Shown: piece by piece, positions 39,733 through 48,986 of the stretch
Layout: the number at the start of each line of letters is the position of its first letter
How positions within the stretch are numbered: the first letter of the stretch is position 1
Source: Coemansia sp. RSA 1804
Taxonomy: Eukaryota; Kickxellomycota; Kickxellomycetes; Kickxellales; Kickxellaceae
Direction: 5' to 3'
DNA: 51,734 nt
NCBI GenBank assembly: GCA_027578815.1
Contig: JANBTH010000031.1
Location: 1-51,734 of the forward strand
Made by a program: the position numbers and the translations under genes
The notes under the pieces: model-generated
Told to the model about the DNA's origin: nothing
Seen by the model: only the letters and a program-made list of their open reading frames with translations
Database searches by the model: none

Positions 39733-42240
39733 TTAGGATTTCTGGTGCGGATCAGATAGATAGTTGCGGCGGAACCATGGGAACCGGGTAGCCAGCGGAG
39801 CACGCAGACCCGTTGCCGAGCCAGCAGCAGATGTAGCAGCAGCAGATGCAGAGGAGGATGCAGCGTCAGCACGCAGACCCACCGCATCCAGCGACGGATG
39901 GCTCGGAACGCACAGCTCATCGTCGGCGCTGGCGAGGCGGTGGCTGGTGGGCGTTGTTGACGGCGGCATCGGCCACTCGACACGCGACAGCGTCGACACG
40001 AAGGAGCGCGACCGCCGCATCGAGACTCCGCACAGATCATGGTCGCGCTCGGCGGCTGCCAGATCATCGGCAGCGATGGCAGCGGTGCATGCAAGGGCTG
40101 CAGGCGTTCTGCTGGCGGTGTTGCTGCTGCTGCTGCCGCAGAGAGGGCGTATCATGACGCGCGCAGGCACCCGCATATCTCTGGAGCCCACACGGCGATG
40201 CACCAGCGACGACGACGACGCCGTTGACGACGACGATGTCGGCGGAACTAGGTTCTGGTTCTGCTGCTGCTCGGAGCCGGACTGCGGCGACGGCGACCGT
40301 GCCAGCTGGAAGACCTCCTGCCGCGCAACCATGCGAGCCGACCGGCCCAGCGAGGCCATCGACTCGGCACGCGCGCGCACAGGCGATACCGGAGGCGCCG
40401 CCGCAGACACGGAGGGCGCGGCAGGCGCCGGCGGATACCCGAGCGCCAGCATCCAGTACGAGTGGACGGCAGCGCTCTGCGCGCAGAAGATGTGCACCTG
40501 CGCAGAGGCCGCGCACTTGATGATGAGCGGCGCGCTGGCTGCGCCCAGCTGCTTGCGCGACGACGCGATGGCGCCGAGAAGCAGCGCGTCGGATCCAGAT
40601 GCGATGGAGAGCGGCGCCGTCACCATTGAGGATGCGGATGAAGACGATGACGAGGTGCGAATGCTGGCGCTGCCGCCCTTGCTGCTGCTGGCACGTGCGT
40701 GCGCCGGCGTGGCGGATCCGATTGCGCGGAACCCGCCAGCCAGATCCACCACCACCACAGGCTTTGGCCGCGCCAGCAGTGTGGGCTGCTGCTGCTGCTG
40801 CTGCATCGGGGACGGCGGCTGCTTCTTGTAGCACACCAGCGCGGATCCGCGCAGCTCCACCCACAGCTCCCGCCACGCAGCCGAGATGCTCCGGCCCTGC
40901 TGCAGGTAGTGCAAGCGGCCCTCGGCCATGACGGCGGCGGATAACGGAGCAAGTGACGATGCCTTGCGCTCCATCGTCCCCACCGTGCCGTTGCTGCCGC
41001 GTCGCCGCAGCGGTGCTATCGTCATTGCGGCGCCCACGCGCAGCAGCGACTCCTCGGGCTCTGCCTTCCGCGGCTCCACGGAGCCAGAACAAGAGCCGGA
41101 GCTGGATCCAACGGTTGTGGACGATGCGTTGTTGATGTTGCTGCTGTTGTTGATGGCTGCGATCCGCCGCTTTCCGCCTGTGTTGGCGGTGCGCACAAAT
41201 GCTCTCACTTCCTGCAGCTCTACCACATCATCGGCTGCCAGCGTGTACATCGACAGCAGCGTCATGCCGTCCAGCCATTGCGACCGCGCCGGCCAGTACA
41301 GCGCATACCGGTCGCGCGTGGCAGCGCTAGCATCACCAGAACTGACGCTGCCGTTTGGCTTGCCGTCTTTTGCAGCCTTCTCCGCGGATCCCTCTGCTGT
41401 TCCGTTCTCGCGCTGCTCGCGCTCCATGATGCGGCGCCAGACGTTGAACTTGAGCAGACAGATGTCGCGCGCCTGGCCAACCGACACGCCCGGCGGAAAC
41501 ACCACCAGCTTCCACGCATCGTCTGCCGGATAATGCACATGCACCGTCGCTGCTGCCGCTGCCGCTGTTACCGTTGCCATCCGCTCGCCTCCTGCTGCGC
41601 CTGTGTGAAACGTTGTTGCGTCCAGGTTAAACGGCGTTATTCCTCCTTCGCCTGCCGCCGCCGCTGCTGATGCTATTGTGCCCTTTCCTTTGCTCTGGCT
41701 GTTGCCGCCACGCCGTGCCGCATTGCCACTGCTCGACAGCCACCCGCTGCTATTTCCACCGCCGATGCTGCTGCTTTCTCCCACCGACGAAGCCAGCGAC
41801 GCTGCCCGGCCCTGCTGGCGTATCGATGCGCCTGCGTCACTCTGCGCCTGGAACACCGAGCTGGTCAGCACGCCTCTGTGCGCGGCACCCGTACTCGCAG
41901 CTGTAGAGCTTGCTGCCGTGCTTGCTACTATACTAGCCGCAGTGGAGGACGATGACGGCCCGTATGTCTGCCATGGCCTCATCGTCCGCTGCCGCCCTCC
42001 AGCCGCTCTTTTCTCCCTGTCTTCTCTAATCTCGTCCGCCATTGCCACCGCGATTGCCCTTTCCTCCTCCTTCGTCTCCTGCGCTACCGCCTCTGTCTCC
42101 AGCCGGTGCTCACAACTCGCGCTGTACCCCTTTTTGTAGTACCCGCCGCCTCCGCCGCTTGCTTTGTCTGTTGCCGACGCCCGTATGTTTATTATTGCAA
42201 AGCTTTTGGAGCCCTGCAATCCGGCGTGCTTCTTGTTCAT
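39733..42240 (-). CDS. RA-like plus PH domain protein, low-complexity linkers
   Basis: The product is 835 residues. Around residues 240-345, the segments DAWKLVVFPPGVSVGQARDI, FNVWRR and SQWLDGMTLLSMY...DDVVELQEV look like a ubiquitin-like RA domain of the kind that binds small GTPases. At about 437-602 EGRLHYLQQGRSISAAWREL, WVELRGSALVCYKK and, after a long Ser-rich insertion, IIKCAASAQVHIFCAQS then HSYWMLALGYPP form a PH domain with its final helix Trp. The rest is Ser, Ala and Gln-rich and probably disordered. The RA-PH order recalls Grb7/RIAM-type adaptors that link Ras-like GTPases to membrane and actin, but that is inference. A basic motif (SHSYWM... to RNYLSDPHQKS) ends the protein. ATG 42240 is the first in frame. 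No intron is needed. Confidence 0.65.
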   Translation of the reverse strand: MNKKHAGLQGSKSFAIINIRASATDKASGGGGGYYKKGYSASCEHRLETEAVAQETKEEERAIAVAMADEIREDREKRAAGGRQRTMRPWQTYGPSSSSTAASIVASTAASSTAASTGAAHRGVLTSSVFQAQSDAGASIRQQGRAASLASSVGESSSIGGGNSSGWLSSSGNAARRGGNSQSKGKGTIASAAAAAGEGGITPFNLDATTFHTGAAGGERMATVTAAAAAATVHVHYPADDAWKLVVFPPGVSVGQARDICLLKFNVWRRIMEREQRENGTAEGSAEKAAKDGKPNGSVSSGDASAATRDRYALYWPARSQWLDGMTLLSMYTLAADDVVELQEVRAFVRTANTGGKRRIAAINNSSNINNASSTTVGSSSGSCSGSVEPRKAEPEESLLRVGAAMTIAPLRRRGSNGTVGTMERKASSLAPLSAAVMAEGRLHYLQQGRSISAAWRELWVELRGSALVCYKKQPPSPMQQQQQQPTLLARPKPVVVVDLAGGFRAIGSATPAHARASSSKGGSASIRTSSSSSSASSMVTAPLSIASGSDALLLGAIASSRKQLGAASAPLIIKCAASAQVHIFCAQSAAVHSYWMLALGYPPAPAAPSVSAAAPPVSPVRARAESMASLGRSARMVARQEVFQLARSPSPQSGSEQQQNQNLVPPTSSSSTASSSSLVHRRVGSRDMRVPARVMIRPLCGSSSSNTASRTPAALACTAAIAADDLAAAERDHDLCGVSMRRSRSFVSTLSRVEWPMPPSTTPTSHRLASADDELCVPSHPSLDAVGLRADAASSSASAAATSAAGSATGLRAPLATRFPWFRRNYLSDPHQKS

Positions 42241-44819
42241 ATAAAAAACAGGGTGTGTGTGCGCGGAAGAGTTGAGGAGGGAAAAAAAGAGTGTTTTTTA
42301 TTCTCAACTGTGGATCAGTATGCCAAATGCGTCGCTATATATAATAATGATAATAACAATGAATATGATGATATTGTCCCTTTAATCTAGGAATATTCTA
42401 TATACGTATAGTTACAACCGCATTTGGTAATCTTGTATGTGTATTTCCCACTTTCCTTTTCTCCTTTCTAGCAATGGAATATATAAAAAATAAAAATAAA
42501 AATAACCAGCTGTGCATATAACTGTTTCCTCTAAACTTGATATTTTAAAACAAAAAAAAAAGATAAAGCCATCCAAAACTGTTCTGTACATCCGATATTT
42601 TGTTAGACGGGGAGTGAAGTAGCCGTGGTGAATACCTCGCCTTATCACCCACTCAAAATAGCAACAAAAAAATCTTTTTATTCTGTAACCTCTCTATGTT
42701 TACTTTATTTGTCTCTGCACCGCACAATGCCAACTGGTTCTTGGTTGTGTTCCATGTCAATACAACAATACCCTTTTTTCTTCTTGTTTCTTTTTTCGGT
42801 ATAATAATGAAACAAAAAATATTGCAACCCGACAGCAGCTTGTAAACCCTCTCCCGTGTACGCACTTTTTGTTTTATTTTGCATAGTTTTTTGTCTTTAT
42901 TTTTGCAGATTTTGTGTCGAATAAACATAGTGCTAGCGATGAGAAGAGGGACAAGAGCGAAAAATAAACGAGAAAGTAAAAAAAGACTCACCCTCTCTCC
43001 TCCCATTTGGCTGCAAGAAAAGAAAGGAGATAACAAAGAATTGAACACAATTGTTTCTTGCTTGGGTTTTTTATTTACTTCATTTGTATGGTATTTCCAT
43101 ACGCATAAAGTGCGAGAAAAGAAAAACAATAATCTAGATACATTTTCCCATTTCGAAAATAACACGTTGTTTTTAGCCTGAAAAGGGATTTCTTCCTATA
43201 ATGTATTAATGACAATGGAAATAGGCCACAACTGGTTTTGTTCCATTGTTTCACTCGAACCATGTATTTTCCAATTGATAATGGATAGCGTCTCACAGTC
43301 AGAAAAAAGAAAAACCACAAAAATATTCTATTCCTTTTGTTGTTTCTTTTTTTCCATCTTTACATCTGGTTTAAAGCCACACTTTTTATATTTACGTTAA
43401 ATGCTATCATTTGGTAACACTAGTTACACATTGCATATAATAAGATGCTCTATTAGAAAATAAGCAACTCCTTTTTTACCACACTTTCTCTGGCATCCAA
43501 AACGATATATACTGCATCAGTTATGTTTTTTGGTTTCTGTTTCCTGTTGTTGGTTCTGTGCATATACGATGTGAACATTAGACCCCTTTCATACCAGACG
43601 TCTCTGACGTCCTGTAGCTTTACAACATGCATTTTTGCTATATCGCATTGTTCATTCTTCTTGTTTATATAAAGTGGCAGGTAAATGTCTTTTTATATTT
43701 CTTCTCATTCCATCTTGGGGTTTTTTATCTGTGGCAAGTGAAAAAAAGTATAATATATGCTTCAGAAGCGAGATTACATGTGGTTTAGGTCATCGGGTGC
43801 TACTATTTTGTTTGATTTGCGTCATCTCCATCTTTGTTTTATTTTTATTTTGTATTGTATTCCATAAACGGAGTATCCTTATACATTTATCGACACCGAG
43901 TTTACAAAAGAACATTGATGCAGTGTCTTTTTCATGTTGGTACGACTCAATAAAATGTGATGTCGACATGTGTTATTTTTCTGTTTGCCTTTTGAACATG
44001 TTTAGCTTGCTAATGATTAAAACTGACATAAAACAATTTAGTTTTTCTCTTTGTTCTGCATTGTAACGCGGACGTGGCTAGAATAGACGAATATATCATC
44101 GAGCTTTTCTTCAGTACACAATTCATTTTATTATCTCCATTCGGGATTTCCTTGTTTCTGTTTTGTTTTCAATGTTCTATGACTGAGGCTTTTTGATGTG
44201 CGTATACTTGTTTTACATTGTTATTCTTTTTTTGTTCAGACTAGATTGTTGCATTTTCAAAATATATCTTTTTTATTTTTTTAAGGGGCTGCGGAGAACG
44301 AATGTGTCGCCACAGCTCTTCGTGACACTGGAATTGGTTTCCATGACTCTCTGTTTGGCTTGCTCTTGTTCTTGTTTTGTTCTGTTTGGTGTTTTGCCAG
44401 TTTTGGGAAAATGGCTTGATGCTTACAAGCCACATCAGCGATGACTGGGGCTGGAAAGTATTTTTACGTTTGTTGTTGATTTTGAATCTGAATTGTGGCG
44501 CCTGGCAGCGAAATTAAAAGATAATCCAGTGATAAGCATCTTTTTTACTTTCTTTTATGGACGACTGCAAAAGCAGGTTTCAGTTTGTTTGCAACCATGT
44601 AATGTTTGACAAGTAAATAGCAGAGCTTCTAGTTTGTATTTAGTGGCAGCTACCAAGTGTATTTTGCTTGCCATGTACTACGCCCATGTGTATGGTCTTG
44701 TTGGCTATCTAATGTAGTAAATAACACGAGTGATGATTGTCGACAGGATTGATTCACTTGACTATTTAGCAATCAAAAAGGCTTTTTGTTGACTTGTTTA
44801 TTTTTGCCATTTGAAGCGA

Positions 44820-44825
44820 CACGTG
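44820..44825. promoter_or_regulatory. CACGTG element upstream of the betaine-lipid synthase gene
   Basis: CACGTG is the core site of bHLH activators including Pho4. It lies about 370 bp before the TATATAAAG box and 900 bp before the start codon of BTA1, a gene known in some fungi to be induced by phosphate starvation. Binding is inference. Confidence 0.3.
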
Positions 44826-45189
44826 TACCAGGGCTGTGGTGGTGTTCAAAACATTAGCATTTCTTGTTCTCCTTCCCCTCCTTAAAAAAGCCAGGTAGTT
44901 GATGCTAGTTGAAAATAAACAGTCACGCGGACCTAGCAGACACATTTTTTTCCTTCCTTCTTCTATCAAGCCTTGATTGCACGGTTCAGACGCTTAATCC
45001 CCATCCACACCCATCGTCAACGTGCTCATTCCAAATTATTACCCTTGGCGTGCTTTCTGGCAATCGAAAAGCGTTATTTCAAGAAAGAAAAAGAGTGAAT
45101 GCTAGAAAAAAGGAAGCAGAATGGAAAACATGACAACAGAACACTGGATGCTGTGAAACCACCGCGTAATATGGCACTTTTATTCCGTA

Positions 45190-45198
45190 TATATAAAG
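45190..45198 (+). promoter_or_regulatory. TATA box candidate for the betaine-lipid synthase gene
   Basis: TATATAAAG lies 531 bp before the ATG. The distance fits a leader that contains an intron ending at the TATTGTGCAG acceptor (45700). Confidence 0.35.
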
Positions 45199-45728
45199 CA
45201 CTGGAAACAGAAATACATATTTTCATGTTACTTTTGTTTTTTTGTTCGTTCTCTCTCCATGTCAATGTTACTTTCTTCAATCGAGTCCTGCAACTAGTTA
45301 ATTTTAATATTTTTTGAGGCTTATGCAGGAATAGTGGTAATTCGATTTTTCCCTTTCCTTTCCCGTCTTTCCCGACCTACTTTGTTATATTGCCAAAGTG
45401 GGTAGTATTATTTTCCCCCTTGTTCAACTGCGATTACATAAAGTAACCACTTATTTCTTTCTTCTATCTATCGCGGAGAGCTTAGCATATGCTCTTGGGT
45501 TTTTCCCTGCGTTTCTGACTCCCACTATTATTATTTTCCTCTTTAAATCCAGCTAGCATATATGATATATTATATTTTAATGCTATATCGACAAACAGCC
45601 ATATAATCAGAAAATAAGCAGGAATCTGTTGCTTCTAGTTCTGTTTCATTATTTCTCCCTATTTTTCTTTGTCTTTTTTTACTTTGTGTCTATTGTGCAG
45701 AGTAAAAATATCCTACAGGCACACCAAG

Positions 45729-48221
45729 ATGGGCACGCGACTTCAGACACTGGTGCTGCTGTTGCTATCGTTTGCCACCAACCTCGCTGTTTCGCTAGCA
45801 AAGGAGTCTGGCGATTATTCCAAATTCCACCATAACCAAAGCCAGCATGGACTGCCCACGGAGCAAGGCACCGTCCACACCGAAGAGTTGCTCGAGACCA
45901 ACGATAGCAGCAAGGCGCAGCTATATCGCCGGGCACTGATCTACTTGGCACTTGGATTAGTTGGATTGGCCAACAGGAAGCGGCTTTCGGTGGCATTCAC
46001 GTTTGCATACAGCTGCTTTTTCAAGCGACTCGGACATCACGACAACCAGCAGGGCAGACTCAATGCGTTCTACAAGGGCCAGGCAACCGTGTACGATGCA
46101 ACCAGAGGCAGGTTGCTCCGCGGCCGAAGGACAATGCTCAAGCTCTGTGCGGCCGAGCTCGCGCACACCGTATCAGCACAGACTGGCACAATAGGCGGCA
46201 GCAGTGGTGGTGGTAATAGTGGTAAGGATGGAGAGAATGGGCGTCCTGTGTGGGTTGACGTTGGCGGAGGAACCGGCTGGAACATCGAGCAGATGGATGA
46301 GTTCTTTGCAATCGGCAACTTTAAGCACGTTTACCTGGTAGATCTATGCGAACCGCTGTGCAGGGTGGCCCAGCAGAGATTCAAGGCCAAGGGTTGGACC
46401 AACGTCACTGTTGTCTGCATGGACGCTGCCTCCTTCACGCTCTCCGGATTGGCAACACCCGAGGGCGCGGCCGATCTGGTGACAATGTCGTACTCGCTGT
46501 CGATGGTTGAAGACTTCTACCCAGTCATCGACCGTTTGGCACGCATCCTCAAACCACGTACGGGTATCATGGGCGTTGCGGACTTTTATGTGTCTGGCAC
46601 CACGGAACAGCGCTCATTCTCTAAGCACAAGCAGACGACGGATGCAGTAACAGCAGCGGCAGATGTGGCTAAAACCGGCAAACATCGGCTTGGCTACCAT
46701 TGCAACTGGTTTACGCGCGTGTTCTGGCAGCACTGGTTCGAGTTTGACCATGTATTTTTGCACCCTTGTCGCAGAGAATATCTAGAAAACGTGTTTGCCA
46801 CGCACAAGGTCTACAACGGAAGGAACCACTTTGTCGTTCCTCAGCTCATTCAGGTTCCGTACTACGTGTGGCTGGGCAAGCGGGTGCCAAGCGACACTGT
46901 CAGAGATACCGACTCCTTGGCCATTACCACAGCTAGTGCCGCCAAGAAAGCCGACGCTGGTATTTGCGCCAGAAAAGGGTGGGAGCGGCTTCCGTATTGC
47001 CCTGATAGGCCCGAGCACGCCCAGTTTAACACATACATTTACGCTTTTACGTGGGAGGATCCGCGATGCGATCTGCAGGCCCTGGATCTCAAGCCCGGAG
47101 ACAACCTTCTGGTTATAACATCGGCAGGCGATAATGCGCTAGCCTATGCCGCGCACCAGCGCCAGATAACGCTTCATTGCGCTGACATGAACCCGTGCCA
47201 GAACCACCTGCTTGAGCTCAAGCTTGCGTGTCTCCGCACACTGGATTACAGCCAGTTCTGGGAGCTCTTTGGTGCCGGAAAAGCCGATGGCTTTGCGGAT
47301 ATTCTGGACTCAAGGCTCTCGCCGTGGCTGTCCTCCGAGGCATACCAGTACTGGAAAAATAACACGGCTGCGTTTGGCGGGGCGCAGGGGCTGGGCGGCT
47401 GGAGTCTGGCTAAACAAAGCATTGGTGACATGTTGCTTGGGCCGTCAGGCCTGTACACAACCGGATACTCTGGACTTGCACTGCGCAGCCTCCACGTCAT
47501 GATGCGGCTTACAGGCATCCGAGATACGGCACAGAAGATGACAAGACAGGGAATGACGCTGAGCGAGCAAACGCATCTGTGGCGACAACGCATGCGCGGC
47601 TGGGTACGCGGTGCGCTGGCAACCTGGTTCCTTGACAACCCTGTAATCATGTGGCAGCTTCTGGGAGTGCCCATCAACCAGTGGAACATGCTGCGCAGCG
47701 AGGGCTCAATGTCCCAGTATGTTCGAGATACCATCGAGCCGGTGGTTGCGGAGACCTCGCTTGCTGACGATAACTACTTCTACCATCTTGTGTTTGCGCT
47801 CGGTTACTCGCGCACATGCTGCCCCGACTACCTGACAAAGCAAGGGTTCGAGTCCCTGCAGCAAACACTAATTGATGCCGATTCCGAATCAAGCAGACCC
47901 ACATTCAGATTACACACTGCCACGATTCTGGATGTCCTGGCAGGAATGCAGCCCGGGGAGCTGACAAAGGCCGTCATCATGGACCACATGGACTGGTTTT
48001 CGATGCAGGATGCCCAGCAAGAAGTGAGCGCCCTGGCTCGTGCAATGGCAAGCGGAGGAATTGTTCTGTGGCGGAGTGCTGCGAGACTTCCTTGGTACTC
48101 CGAGGTCTTTGAGAAGAACGGGTTTGCCGTTGATGCAATTTCCGTGCGCCAACCGAATACAATCAAACCGCTTGACCGGGTGAACATGTATGCCAGCTTT
48201 TACAAGGCCACCAAGCTCTGA
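45729..48221 (+). CDS. BTA1: Betaine lipid (DGTS) synthase, BTA1 type
   Basis: The product is 830 residues. It makes diacylglyceryl-trimethylhomoserine, a phosphorus-free membrane lipid, from diacylglycerol and S-adenosylmethionine. The N-terminus has two hydrophobic stretches (LVLLLLSFATNLAVS; RALIYLALGLVGLA). A BtaB-like methyltransferase follows, with RLNAFYKGQATVYDATR and the SAM-binding VDVGGGTGWN (GGGTG at 179-183), then VYLVDLCEPL and SYSLSMVEDFYP. From about residue 430 a BtaA-like (DUF3419) half has FTWEDPRCD, SAGDNALAYA, CADMNPCQNHLLELKLAC and, at the end, DHMDWFS and WRSAARLPWY. This methyltransferase-first fusion is the fungal arrangement. The frame extends upstream to 45669 but begins there with TTG and would cross the likely leader splice site, so ATG 45729 is chosen. 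It converges with the next gene with 96 bp between stops. Confidence 0.93.
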   Translation: MGTRLQTLVLLLLSFATNLAVSLAKESGDYSKFHHNQSQHGLPTEQGTVHTEELLETNDSSKAQLYRRALIYLALGLVGLANRKRLSVAFTFAYSCFFKRLGHHDNQQGRLNAFYKGQATVYDATRGRLLRGRRTMLKLCAAELAHTVSAQTGTIGGSSGGGNSGKDGENGRPVWVDVGGGTGWNIEQMDEFFAIGNFKHVYLVDLCEPLCRVAQQRFKAKGWTNVTVVCMDAASFTLSGLATPEGAADLVTMSYSLSMVEDFYPVIDRLARILKPRTGIMGVADFYVSGTTEQRSFSKHKQTTDAVTAAADVAKTGKHRLGYHCNWFTRVFWQHWFEFDHVFLHPCRREYLENVFATHKVYNGRNHFVVPQLIQVPYYVWLGKRVPSDTVRDTDSLAITTASAAKKADAGICARKGWERLPYCPDRPEHAQFNTYIYAFTWEDPRCDLQALDLKPGDNLLVITSAGDNALAYAAHQRQITLHCADMNPCQNHLLELKLACLRTLDYSQFWELFGAGKADGFADILDSRLSPWLSSEAYQYWKNNTAAFGGAQGLGGWSLAKQSIGDMLLGPSGLYTTGYSGLALRSLHVMMRLTGIRDTAQKMTRQGMTLSEQTHLWRQRMRGWVRGALATWFLDNPVIMWQLLGVPINQWNMLRSEGSMSQYVRDTIEPVVAETSLADDNYFYHLVFALGYSRTCCPDYLTKQGFESLQQTLIDADSESSRPTFRLHTATILDVLAGMQPGELTKAVIMDHMDWFSMQDAQQEVSALARAMASGGIVLWRSAARLPWYSEVFEKNGFAVDAISVRQPNTIKPLDRVNMYASFYKATKL

Positions 48222-48308
48222 CAATATTCATTTAATCTCCTTATTATTACTATTGAACTTTATAAATATAGTTATATATTTTTTAATTGCTGACAATATA
48301 AACAATTG

Positions 48309-48314
48309 AATAAA
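48309..48314 (+). terminator. Polyadenylation signal candidate (AATAAA) of BTA1
   Basis: AATAAA lies 88 bp after the BTA1 stop and just before the stop codon of the opposite gene at 48318, so the two transcripts probably overlap at their 3' ends. Confidence 0.4.
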
Positions 48315-48317
48315 GAA

Positions 48318-48986
48318 CTAGAACAAAGTGTACAGTGCTACTAACAGCGACAACGACCCGGTCACTGAGAGATACAGGCTGGCGGCACCAGATGAGGTGT
48401 CTTCTGAATCGGAACCAACAGTAAACGTGTAGTAAATGAGAGAGTCGCTGCTATGCTCTGCAGACGATTCATCTTGCTCTTCGCTGCTGTGCTCTTTGGA
48501 TGATTTATCTTGCTCTTTGGTGCTCGTGGTAACATCAGAAACCTTATCATCAGAGCTACTGATATCAGCGATGGAAGTCACATCGCCAACAGTGTCAGAA
48601 ACCGATGACGCTGCGCTTTCCGAGGAAGAAACAAAACTATCATGAGTTGACTCAACAGTCTCAACGGCAGACCACTGGTCTTCAAAAGTAGTGGGCTCGG
48701 CACCGGCGCCCTGGGCAGCAGACAAGGATTCCGAGGGAAGCGAGCACACAGCGTTGGCGCAGACTGTGCCCTCGGGACACGTGCTCTGGAAAACCCACAC
48801 ATTGTTGGAGCACGAGATGATCTTGCTGGTTCCGTCACACAGCACCCTGTCATACGTCGTGTTGCACTGTGTGCCTAGAATCGAGTAATCCGTTTTAGGT
48901 ATCGGGACCACTTCCGCCTCCACACTCAGTGCGCTTCCCGCTGCTGCAAGTGCCGATATTATTGCGACGCTCGTGAATAGCTTCAT
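48318..48986 (-). CDS. GPI-anchored Ser/Thr-rich surface protein with a CBM19-like cysteine module
   Basis: The product is 222 residues. A signal peptide covers about 1-19 (MKLFTSVAIISALAAAGSA). Residues about 38-82 contain six cysteines in the order TQC, VLC, ISC, STC, TVC, AVC with the phrases 'NNVWVFQSTCPEGTVC', as in CBM19-type chitin-binding modules. A long Ser/Thr/Glu/Asp-rich stalk with repeats such as SKEHSSEEQDESS follows, then SSGAASLYLSVTGSLSLLVALYTLF-like hydrophobic tail that fits a GPI-attachment signal. It is likely a cell-wall or plasma-membrane outer protein; binding to chitin is inferred only from the cysteine pattern. ATG 48986 is the first in frame. Confidence 0.72.
   Translation of the reverse strand: MKLFTSVAIISALAAAGSALSVEAEVVPIPKTDYSILGTQCNTTYDRVLCDGTSKIISCSNNVWVFQSTCPEGTVCANAVCSLPSESLSAAQGAGAEPTTFEDQWSAVETVESTHDSFVSSSESAASSVSDTVGDVTSIADISSSDDKVSDVTTSTKEQDKSSKEHSSEEQDESSAEHSSDSLIYYTFTVGSDSEDTSSGAASLYLSVTGSLSLLVALYTLF

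Larger units (their letters stand above)
42241..45728. other. 3.5 kb pyrimidine-rich region without a recognised gene
   Basis: The plus strand is rich in T and CT tracts. Frames on both strands (for example 42653-43165 minus and 43635-44066 plus) encode Phe/Leu/Ser/Lys low-complexity peptides with no domain I recognise. The right end holds the BTA1 promoter and leader: a CACGTG at 44820-44825, TATATAAAG at 45190-45198, and a good acceptor (long T tract then TATTGTGCAG ending at 45700) that suggests a leader intron whose donor I cannot place. I saw no tRNA. Confidence 0.45.

Noticed and set aside
39764..40831. 355-codon plus-strand frame opposite the RA/PH gene
   Set aside because: Ala/Arg/Ser-rich shadow without domain; the minus strand shows the PH landmarks.
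42653..43165. 170-codon minus-strand frame
   Set aside because: Phe/Leu/Lys low-complexity peptide from a T- and A-rich region; an overlapping frame exists on the other strand and no domain is seen.
43635..44066. 143-codon plus-strand frame rich in Phe, Leu, Cys and Ser
   Set aside because: Hydrophobic only because the DNA is T-rich; no family features.
45669..45728. 20-codon N-terminal extension of the betaine-lipid synthase
   Set aside because: It begins with TTG and crosses a strong splice acceptor, so the ATG at 45729 is preferred.
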